DNA from: Alphaproteobacteria bacterium | GTDB lineage: Bacteria; Pseudomonadota; Alphaproteobacteria; Rhizobiales; Devosiaceae | DNA length: 5,704 bases | Assembly (NCBI GenBank): GCA_013152625.1 | Contig: JAADFY010000185.1 | Location: forward strand, 1-5,704 | Reading direction: 5' to 3' | Shown here: in pieces, positions 1 through 5,182 of the stretch | How positions within the stretch are numbered: the stretch's first letter is position 1 | Layout: every line of letters starts with the position of its first letter | Made by a program: the position numbers and the translations under genes | Notes under the pieces: model-generated | Told to the model about the DNA's origin: nothing | The model's database searches: none | Seen by the model: only the letters and a program-made list of their open reading frames with translations

Positions 1-1
1 C

Positions 2-541
2 TTTGCGGGAAACGAATACCTCGCCCTGGGGGAAGCCATGGCCGCGTTTAATGCAATTACTGGCGCCTTTGAACAGAAGCTCTGGGATGAACAGGTGACG
101 CCCCTGTTCGCCCGCCTCGACACACTACGCAGCACCTTTGCGAAAAACGAAGAAATTGCGCTGGGGGAAGCCATGGCGGCGGTCAATGCCATCAGCGGTG
201 CTGGACAACAACGATTGTGGGAAGAATGGGCCATCCCCCTGTTCAAGCGCCTCGACGGTCTGCGCAACGGCCTTCCTAAAAATGAAAAGATCGCGCTTGA
301 GGAAGCAAAGGCCGCATATAACGCCATTAACAGTGCTGGAAAACAAAAACAGTGGGAAGCATGGGTCACTCCCATGTTCAAGCGCCTTGACGCCCTGCGC
401 ACCAACTTTTCCACGAACGAAGAAATCGCCCTGATGGATGCCAAGGCCGCGAATAATGCCACAATCCACGCCGGTAAACAGGAACTCTGGGAAGAATGGG
501 TTAGTCCCATGCTCGACCGAATTGACGCCCTGCACAAAACT
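2..541 (+). repeat. Four in-frame tandem repeats of 135 bp
   Basis: The DNA has an exact 135-base period, with units at 2-136, 137-271, 272-406 and 407-541 and a partial unit from 542. The first two units are closest, sharing the stretch CTGGGGGAAGCCATGGC; later units are more diverged at the DNA level but keep the protein motif. No indels break the period, as expected for coding repeats under selection. The array continues past the left edge, so copy number is unknown. Confidence 0.9.
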
Positions 542-628
542 TTTCCAGACCACGAAGAAATCGCAAAAATATATGGTCCAGGTGAAAAACTCGCCGCCGC
601 CATTGCCGATGCGGCCAGTAAAGACTGA
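2..628 (+). CDS. Tandem-repeat protein of unknown function, 5' end missing
   Basis: The frame is open from the left edge to a TGA at 626-628, giving 208 visible residues, so this is the C-terminal part of a longer protein. The ATG at 38 lies inside a repeat unit (LGEAMAA) and is probably not the start. The protein consists of four complete 45-residue repeats beginning at bases 2, 137, 272 and 407, then a partial fifth at 542 that runs into an alanine-rich tail ending AAAIADAASKD. Positions invariant in all four full units include E5, A8, A12, A14, A15, N17, A18, A22, Q25, W28, P34, R38, D40 and L42. The pattern suggests two amphipathic helices per unit, split near residues 20-24, so an alpha-solenoid or helical bundle is possible; that is inference. 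I see no catalytic motif or membrane segment, and the N terminus is absent, so export cannot be judged. I do not recognise the family. It converges on the ROK gene with an 11-base gap and no obvious functional link. Confidence 0.75.
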   Translation, partial: FAGNEYLALGEAMAAFNAITGAFEQKLWDEQVTPLFARLDTLRSTFAKNEEIALGEAMAAVNAISGAGQQRLWEEWAIPLFKRLDGLRNGLPKNEKIALEEAKAAYNAINSAGKQKQWEAWVTPMFKRLDALRTNFSTNEEIALMDAKAANNATIHAGKQELWEEWVSPMLDRIDALHKTFPDHEEIAKIYGPGEKLAAAIADAASKD

Positions 629-639
629 CAGCCGGGCTT

Positions 640-1863
640 TTACTCTGCGCCAGACATGAACAAAACGCTTTGATCAAGCAAATAGCGCGCCTGTAGCGGC
701 AAGCTGGCGCCGCCCACCGCCCGGGCCCCACGGCCCACCAGTCCTTCAAAAATAATCGGGGTGCGAATACCGCGCAGATCCAGGGTTTCCAGTTCACCCC
801 GGATGGCTTTTACAATGCGCTGGCGCACGTCATCGGGGAAACCGCCATCGATGACCACCGCCTCAAAATCAATCACGCTGCATGTGGAAACAATGGCCAC
901 CGCCAGATTGCGCGCTGTTCCGACAATCCATCTGTCCAGCACAGGCTCAAAGTCGGTCCAGGGGTCCAGCGGCCGCCACAGGGGCGACGGGTCGATACCG
1001 GCGGCCCGCAGCATGTCTTCAAGCACAAATAGCGAAACCCGTTCAATGAGCTGGACCGGGGGCTGCCCCTCTTCATACATTGCCGGCATGGACCCCAGCG
1101 CCCCGGCATTTCCGGTCTTGCCGGGGTAAACAGCGTGGTCAAGAACGATACCGCCGCCAACAAACGATCCGATGAAAAAATAGACAAAGTCAGCCAGTTC
1201 GGCACCTCGGCCAAATATAAGTTCCGCCCCGCACGCAGCGGTGGCGTCATTTTGAACAAATACCGGAAAATCGGTGCGCCGGCCCAGTTCCACCGCCAGA
1301 TCGAACTCCCGCCATGCTTCGAGGTCGCCGGGCCGATCGGCGACTTTTTCCGGCCAGCTCCACAATTCGAACGGCATGGCGAGGCCAATCCCGGCAATTC
1401 GCTTTTGTTCTGCCGGGCTCAGTTTTTCGCTCAGTTTCGCAATCCCGTCACCGACGAATTTTAGGGTGCCATCCGGCGTTGGATATGAAAATGCCTGGCG
1501 CACCCGCCCCCGCTCCTGCCCGACAAAATCCATGAGAATCAGTTCAGCGCTGCGACGGCCAAGGGACAAACCGAAAGAGAAAACACCGTTTGGTTTCAAG
1601 GACATGGGAATGGATGGTTGCCCCACCCGGCCCCGCTGGGGTTGGCCCCGCACCAAAAGCCCGTCCTTTTCCAATCCCCGCATTATCACCGACACCGTCT
1701 GGGCGGACAACCCGGAACGGCGGGCGATATCAGATTTGGACAGATGCCGGTGGCGGCGCACCAGCGACAGGACCAGGCGCTCGTTATGGGCGCGCACCCG
1801 GGACTGGTTGGACCCGCCGCCAAAATCCTTGATCCGGTCCTGGTGTTCCTGCGCCGATGCCAA
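640..1863 (-). CDS. frcR: ROK-family transcriptional repressor of the fructose transporter (FrcR-like)
   Basis: This 407-residue protein fits ROK (NagC/XylR-type) regulators. A winged helix-turn-helix covers about residues 30-71, with recognition helix near SAQTVSVIMRGLEKDG (53-68). The ROK sugar-binding domain follows: GIGLAMPFELW (158-168), VQNDATAACGAE (203-214, carrying the ROK Asn-Asp pair) and GSFVGGGIVLD (232-242). The start is TTG at 1863-1861: an in-frame TAG lies 24 bases upstream, and GGGAG (complement of 1871-1875) sits 7 bases before it. Two features are atypical of classical ROK proteins. The zinc-binding CxCGxxGCxE motif is absent, and the position of the usual His in the GELGH motif is Ser258 (GALGSMP). 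The N-terminal kinase phosphate loop (DxGGT) is also missing (FGLSLG), so it should not be a sugar kinase. Divergent transcription from frcBCA supports control of that operon. The fructose effector and the symbol are inferred from family and context. Confidence 0.88.
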   Translation of the reverse strand: MASAQEHQDRIKDFGGGSNQSRVRAHNERLVLSLVRRHRHLSKSDIARRSGLSAQTVSVIMRGLEKDGLLVRGQPQRGRVGQPSIPMSLKPNGVFSFGLSLGRRSAELILMDFVGQERGRVRQAFSYPTPDGTLKFVGDGIAKLSEKLSPAEQKRIAGIGLAMPFELWSWPEKVADRPGDLEAWREFDLAVELGRRTDFPVFVQNDATAACGAELIFGRGAELADFVYFFIGSFVGGGIVLDHAVYPGKTGNAGALGSMPAMYEEGQPPVQLIERVSLFVLEDMLRAAGIDPSPLWRPLDPWTDFEPVLDRWIVGTARNLAVAIVSTCSVIDFEAVVIDGGFPDDVRQRIVKAIRGELETLDLRGIRTPIIFEGLVGRGARAVGGASLPLQARYLLDQSVLFMSGAE

Positions 1864-1870
1864 AAACCCA

Positions 1871-1875
1871 CTCCC
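1871..1875 (-). promoter_or_regulatory. Ribosome binding site that decides the TTG start of the ROK gene
   Basis: On the minus strand GGGAG lies 7 bases before TTG (1863-1861). No other start codon is available between the upstream in-frame TAG and the helix-turn-helix without losing the N-terminal stretch GSNQSRVRAHNERL, which resembles the N termini of related regulators. Confidence 0.7.
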
Positions 1876-1971
1876 GTGTGTTTGCTATCCCAGTGCCAGA
1901 GTGCGACAAATTCACCCCGCGATCTAAACTAATGGCATGGCGGGTATTTATAATTCAAGTGGATTTAATAA

Positions 1972-2000
1972 TTGACAGGACCGTGAAATATTGCAAATTT
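1972..2000 (+). promoter_or_regulatory. Candidate sigma70 promoter for frcBCA
   Basis: A perfect -35 TTGACA at 1972-1977 is followed after 17 bases by AAATTT at 1995-2000, preceded by TGC as in extended -10 elements. The -10 hexamer is poor against the E. coli consensus. Transcription would start near 2006-2008, leaving a leader of about 120 bases before the frcB start. A consensus TATAAT also occurs at 1949-1954 but lacks a matching -35. Confidence 0.45.
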
Positions 2001-2001
2001 C
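1985..2001. promoter_or_regulatory. Candidate ROK repressor operator
   Basis: GAAATATTGCAAATTTC is a 17-bp imperfect palindrome: the outer five positions of each arm pair exactly, as does one inner pair. It overlaps the spacer and -10 of the candidate frcB promoter, where a bound repressor would block RNA polymerase. A/T-rich arms around a short G/C centre are broadly like known NagC/Mlc sites. Assignment to this repressor is inference. Confidence 0.3.
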
Positions 2002-2050
2002 CCGATGGCTACGGAATGCCCAGGGGCGATTTTACGGGAGCAAAGTCACC

Positions 2051-2087
2051 CTGACGCCGTTGTCAGGCCATTTTCGTGTCTGACAAC
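2051..2087 (+). promoter_or_regulatory. Competing inverted repeats in the frcB leader
   Basis: GTTGTCAG (2059-2066) is the exact reverse complement of CTGACAAC (2080-2087); with one G-U pair the stem extends to 10 bp around a 9-base loop. The same GTCAG (2062-2066) can instead pair with CTGAC at 2051-2055 around a 6-base loop, so the two hairpins exclude each other. They end 27 bases before the frcB ribosome binding site. They may be operator half-sites, an mRNA structure, or chance. Confidence 0.35.
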
Positions 2088-2126
2088 AATTCCGCACGTT
2101 TCATAACAACCATTGGAGGAAACCTC

Positions 2127-3156
2127 ATGAAAAAAATTGTGGCACTTACCCTGTCCGCTCTGGCTTTTAGTGTTTCAGGCACCACGCTGGCGCTGGCACA
2201 AAACGAAATTGGCGCCTGCCTGATCACCAAGACAGACACCAATCCGTTCTTCGTCAAGATGAAAGAAGGCGCCACTGCCCGCGCCAATGAGCTTGGAATT
2301 TCGCTCAAATCATTCGCCGGCAAGGTGGATGGCGACAGCGAAAGCCAGGTCGCAGCCATTGAGACATGCATCGCTCGCGGACGGTGCTAAAGGCATTCTG
2401 ATTACCGCCTCTGACACCGCCGGTATTGTTCCTGCTGTGCAGCTGGCCCGGGATGCCGGATTGCTGGTTATCGCTCTGGATACACCGCTCGAGCCCATTG
2501 ATGCCGCCGACGCTACGTTCGCAACCGACAACTTCCTGGCCGGTGAACTCATCGGTGCATGGGCTGCCGCCACGCTGGGCGATGCTGCCGCCGACGCCAA
2601 AATCGGCATGCTCGATCTTGCTGTCAGCCAGCCCACCGTTGGTGTGCTGCGCGATCAGGGCTTCCTGCAGGGATTTGGTATCGACCTGGGCGACCCGAAC
2701 AAGTGGGGCGACGAAACCGACCCTCGCATTGTTGGCAACGACATAACCGCCGGCAATGAAGAAGGCGGTCGCCGGGCCATGGAAAATCTCCTCATCATCG
2801 ATCCCGAGATCAACGTGGTTTACACGATCAACGAACCCGCCGCCGTTGGTGCCTATGAGGCGCTTAAGGCTGTGGGCCGTGAAAATGATGTGCTGATCGT
2901 TTCGGTGGACGGTGGTTGCCCGGGCGTACAGGACGTTAAAGACGGCGTTATTGGCGCCACCTCTCAGCAATATCCCCTGCTGATGGCCTCCCTGGGTATC
3001 GAAGCGATCGCTGCGTGGGCCAAGGATGGTTCCAAGCCGGAAAACACACCGGGCAAGGATTTCTTTGACACCGGTGTCGCTCTGGTAACCGATGCGCCCG
3101 TGGCTGGCGTCGATTCAATCGATACCACAGAAGGTGCCGCACGCTGCTGGGGTTGA
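2127..3156 (+). pseudogene. frcB: Fructose ABC transporter substrate-binding protein FrcB, frameshifted
   Basis: This is a periplasmic binding protein of the ribose/fructose type (Peripla_BP_4-like) that would deliver fructose to FrcC. ATG 2127 is the start: GGAGG at 2115-2119 is 7 bases upstream, and it gives a signal peptide (KK, hydrophobic core, likely cleavage after ALA, residue 24). The mature part begins with the family motif ACLITKTDTNPFFVKMKEG (30-48). The frame breaks after Ile82, so as written translation ends at TAA 2388-2390 (87 residues). The rest, from DGAKGILITASDT to RCWG and TGA 3154-3156, is intact in the +1 frame. The cause is a tandem TCGCTCGC (2371-2378); with one copy the gene encodes 341 residues reading CIADGAKG, with typical C-terminal motifs TINEPAA, SVDGGCPGV and GATSQQYPL. 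Everything outside the lesion looks conserved, so it is either very recent or an error. A downstream restart would lack the signal peptide. Confidence 0.9.
2371..2378 (+). other. 4-bp tandem duplication (TCGC x2) causing the frcB frameshift
   Basis: The bases TCGCTCGC sit exactly where the frcB reading frame changes. Deleting either copy gives TGC ATC GCG GAC GGT GCT AAA, encoding CIADGAK, the sequence expected for this family. No slippery heptamer precedes the site, so programmed frameshifting is unlikely. Confidence 0.85.
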
Positions 3157-3194
3157 TTTTCTCCACGCCAAAGCGGAACTTGTACCCAAAATAA

Positions 3195-3224
3195 AAGAAG
3201 GACGGCTTGACGGCCGTCCTTCTT
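3195..3224 (+). terminator. Intercistronic hairpin between frcB and frcC
   Basis: AAGAAGGACGGC (3195-3206) pairs perfectly with GCCGTCCTTCTT (3213-3224) around a 6-base loop, giving a 12-bp stem. The 3' arm ends in a pyrimidine-rich CTTCTT but there is no long T run after it (GTATCGG follows), so it is more likely a partial terminator or an mRNA-stabilising 3' structure than a full stop. Such hairpins after a binding-protein gene commonly keep binding protein expression above that of permease and ATPase. It begins 38 bases after the frcB stop. Confidence 0.65.
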
Positions 3225-3236
3225 GTATCGGCAAAC

Positions 3237-3242
3237 AAGGAG
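3237..3242 (+). promoter_or_regulatory. Ribosome binding site supporting the GTG start of frcC
   Basis: AAGGAG lies 6 bases before GTG 3249. The rival ATG at 3270 is preceded by GGGGGGA with only a 3-base gap; it could pair with the anti-Shine-Dalgarno sequence only through a G-U pair. GGAGCTCC (3239-3246), a self-complementary octamer, overlaps the site. Confidence 0.5.
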
Positions 3243-3248
3243 CTCCTG

Positions 3249-4343
3249 GTGGGGCGCCCGGGGGGATTTATGGCCACAACTGAACCTGAAGAGCCGCAGG
3301 CGGAGACAAAAGGTCCGTCGGAGCCCACCGACACCATCGCTTTCCAGACCGAAAAGACCTCCCTGGTTCAATCGATTCAGCACCTGCTGCACCGCACGCC
3401 TTCGGCCGTCTCGATGATTGTCCTGGTCTTCTCGGTGGCCATTTTCGGCATTCTTCTGGGCACCAAGTTTTTCTCTCCCTTCGCCTTGACGCTTATCCTG
3501 CAGCAGGTGGCCATTGTCGGCATCGTCGGCACCGCCCAGTCCCTGGTCATTCTGACCGCCGGCATTGATCTGTCGGTGGGGGCGATCATGGTGCTCTCGT
3601 CGGTGGTCATGGGCCAGCTTACGTTCCGCTACGGGGTGCCGCCGGGGATGGCGGTGGCCGGCGGGCTGCTGGTGGGCACCTTGTGCGGGGCGTTAAATGG
3701 CTTTCTGGTGGCATTCATGCGCCTGCCGCCCTTCATTGTTACCCTGGGCACCTGGCAGATTATTCTGGCGACCAATTTTCTGTATTCGGCCAATGAAACC
3801 ATACGAAGTCAGGACATCGAAAAAAGCGCCCCTATACTGCAATTTTTTGGCGAGAAAATTAAGATCGGAGGTGCCGTATTTACTTACGGAGTGATCGGCT
3901 TCGTGTCTCTGGTTCTCATTTTGACCTGGGTGCTCAACAACACCGCCTGGGGCCGCCATGTCTATGCGGTGGGCGACGACCCTGAAGCGGCGGAGCTTTC
4001 CGGTGTGCGCGTCAAACGGGTCCTGCTCTCGGTTTACGCCCTGGCCGGGCTGATATGTGCGTTTGCCGGCTGGGCGCTGATCGGGCGCATTGGTTCTGTG
4101 TCTCCCACGGCGGGCCAGTTTGCCAATATTGAATCCATTACCGCGGTGGTGATTGGCGGCATATCGCTGTTTGGCGGTCGTGGTTCGATCATGGGCATGT
4201 TGTTTGGCGCCCTGATTGTGGGCGTATTTTCACTTGGCCTGCGTCTGATGGGGGCCGACCCCCAATGGACGTTCCTGCTGATCGGTGTTCTCATCATCGG
4301 CGCGGTGGCCATCGACCAATGGATCAGAAGGATTGCAGCATGA
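3249..4343 (+). CDS. frcC: Fructose ABC transporter permease FrcC
   Basis: This is the inner-membrane permease of a ribose/fructose-type importer (BPD_transp_2 family), expected to form a homodimer channel with FrcA. It has 364 residues from GTG 3249, close to the usual ~360. The first ~45 residues are hydrophilic and rich in Glu, Pro and Thr; then come about eight to ten hydrophobic segments, roughly at 53-72, 84-125, 132-155, 162-180, 212-231, 256-280, 292-335 and 339-356. The family stretch GTAQSLVILTAGIDLSVGA is at 94-112, PPFIVTLGTW at 160-169, and the cytoplasmic EAA-like loop is near AVGDDPEAAELSGVRVKR (240-257). The start is uncertain. GTG 3249 has AAGGAG (3237-3242) six bases upstream, whereas ATG 3270 (357 residues, starting MATTEPEEP) has only a G-run before it. 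Its stop overlaps the frcA start. Confidence 0.93.
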   Translation: MGRPGGFMATTEPEEPQAETKGPSEPTDTIAFQTEKTSLVQSIQHLLHRTPSAVSMIVLVFSVAIFGILLGTKFFSPFALTLILQQVAIVGIVGTAQSLVILTAGIDLSVGAIMVLSSVVMGQLTFRYGVPPGMAVAGGLLVGTLCGALNGFLVAFMRLPPFIVTLGTWQIILATNFLYSANETIRSQDIEKSAPILQFFGEKIKIGGAVFTYGVIGFVSLVLILTWVLNNTAWGRHVYAVGDDPEAAELSGVRVKRVLLSVYALAGLICAFAGWALIGRIGSVSPTAGQFANIESITAVVIGGISLFGGRGSIMGMLFGALIVGVFSLGLRLMGADPQWTFLLIGVLIIGAVAIDQWIRRIAA

Positions 4344-5119
4344 CTGAGCCTGTTCTTTCAGCGCGCAAACTGGTCAAGCGCTATGGCCGGGTCGTTGCCC
4401 TCGATCACGCCGATTTTGATCTCTACCCGGGTGAGATTCTGGCCGTCATCGGAGACAATGGCGCCGGGAAATCCACCCTGATCAAAGCCATGTCCGGGGC
4501 GGTTCATGCCGATGAGGGGGAGATTTTTCTCGATGGTAAAAGGGTTAATTTCCGCTCGCCGATCGATGCGCGCAATGCCGGGCTGGAAACGGTCTATCAA
4601 ACGCTGGCCCTGTCCCCTGCCCTTTCAATTGCCGACAACATGTTTTTGGGCCGCGAAATTCGCAAACCGGGCATTCGCGGTCGCATTTTTCGGCAACTGG
4701 ACCGGTCGGCCATGGAAAAAAAGGCCCGTGAAAAACTCACCGAACTGGGTTTAATGACCATTCAGAACATCGGGCAGGCGATTGAAACCCTGTCCGGGGG
4801 CCAGCGTCAGGGGGTTGCGGTGGCCCGGGCGGCAGCGTTTGGTTCAAAGGTCATAATCATGGACGAACCCACCGCGGCGCTGGGGGTCAAGGAAAGCCGC
4901 CGGGTGCTCGAACTCATGCTGGATGTGAAATCAAAGGGCATTCCCATTGTCCTCATCTCCCACAACATGCCCCATGTGTTCGAAGTTGCCGATCGGATAC
5001 ACATTCATCGGCTGGGCCGGCGTCTGTGTATCATTGACGCCAAAAATTACACCATGTCCGATGCGGTGGCGTTCATGACCGGCGCCAAAGAACCACCGCC
5101 CGAAGCGGTGGCCGCCTAG
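4340..5119 (+). CDS. frcA: Fructose ABC transporter ATP-binding protein FrcA
   Basis: This cytoplasmic ATPase powers fructose import through FrcC. It has 259 residues and one ABC domain, unlike RbsA/XylG-type ATPases which have two fused domains; that is normal for FrcA. All catalytic motifs are present: Walker A GDNGAGKST (38-46), Q-loop Gln87, signature LSGGQRQ (151-157), Walker B VIIMDEP (171-177), D-loop AALG (179-182) and switch His208. The C terminus (HRLGRR, YTMSDAVAFMTGAKEPP) matches the FrcA family as I know it. The ATG at 4340 overlaps the frcC TGA as ATGA, implying translational coupling, and AAGGA at 4328-4332 is 7 bases upstream. An in-frame extension further upstream is only the frcC sequence in another frame. 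No lesion is visible. Confidence 0.95.
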   Translation: MTEPVLSARKLVKRYGRVVALDHADFDLYPGEILAVIGDNGAGKSTLIKAMSGAVHADEGEIFLDGKRVNFRSPIDARNAGLETVYQTLALSPALSIADNMFLGREIRKPGIRGRIFRQLDRSAMEKKAREKLTELGLMTIQNIGQAIETLSGGQRQGVAVARAAAFGSKVIIMDEPTAALGVKESRRVLELMLDVKSKGIPIVLISHNMPHVFEVADRIHIHRLGRRLCIIDAKNYTMSDAVAFMTGAKEPPPEAVAA

Positions 5120-5127
5120 TATTTTAT

Positions 5128-5163
5128 CCCCCTCCCCCTTTGCGGGGAGGGCCGGGGTGGGGG
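5128..5163. repeat. REP-like C/G-rich palindromic intergenic element, possible bidirectional terminator
   Basis: CCCTCCCC (5130-5137) pairs perfectly with GGGGAGGG (5144-5151) around CTTTGC, and a second G-rich block, GGGGTGGGGG (5154-5163), follows. CCCCCTCCCC (5128-5137) could pair with that second block with one mismatch, giving alternative folds. The layout, C-block, TTTGCGGGG, G-block and GGGGTGGGG, resembles a widespread intergenic palindrome of proteobacteria whose spurious translation reads PPTPALPAKGEG, as it does here on the minus strand. It lies between the convergent frcA and pgi genes, where it may also end transcription from both sides. Confidence 0.65.
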
Positions 5164-5182
5164 GAAGAGCAATACCCCGCAC

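Larger units (their letters stand above)
1864..2126. promoter_or_regulatory. Divergent control region between the ROK repressor gene and frcB
   Basis: This is a 263-base gene-free stretch, more A/T-rich in its middle (about 1922-2000) than the flanking genes. It holds a plausible plus-strand promoter, a near-palindrome over its -10, a pair of A/T-rich direct repeats (ATTTATAATT at 1946 and ATTTAATAATT at 1963) and inverted repeats in the frcB leader. No convincing minus-strand -35/-10 pair for the repressor gene was found; TATAAA on the minus strand (complement of 1947-1952) is the best -10 candidate but has no good -35. The short open frames crossing this region show no coding character. Confidence 0.7.

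Noticed and set aside
2..541. Tandem repeats as a possible CRISPR array
   Set aside because: The unit is 135 bp, contiguous and in-frame coding, with no short direct repeats separated by unique spacers.
125..553. Long open frames on both strands overlapping the repeat gene (125-553 minus, 138-434 plus)
   Set aside because: They are periodic shadows of the 135-bp repeats, which keep all frames open together; their sequences lack a start with a ribosome binding site.
617..644. Terminator between the repeat gene and the ROK gene (AGTAAAG with TTTTACT)
   Set aside because: The stem is only 7 bp, A/T-rich with a G-U pair and a 14-base loop, and lacks a T run; too weak to call.
1857..2054. 65-residue plus-strand open frame in the divergent control region
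   Set aside because: It has no ribosome binding site, overlaps the promoter elements and the ROK start, and shows no recognisable protein features.
2076..2126. Upstream GTG start for frcB adding 17 residues
   Set aside because: It would put MSDNNSARFITT before the signal peptide and ignore the well-placed GGAGG ahead of ATG 2127.
2360..2395. Programmed ribosomal frameshift in frcB
   Set aside because: There is no slippery heptamer before the TAA and binding proteins of this family are not known to use frameshifting; the clean 4-base duplication explains the break better.
2305..2970. 221-residue minus-strand open frame opposite frcB
   Set aside because: It is antisense to a strongly conserved coding region and has no recognisable domain; long antisense frames are common at this base composition.
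4931..5182. Minus-strand open frame starting MRGIALPPTPALPAKGEG
   Set aside because: Its N terminus is just the translated palindromic repeat and the rest is antisense to frcA; this is a typical spurious call.
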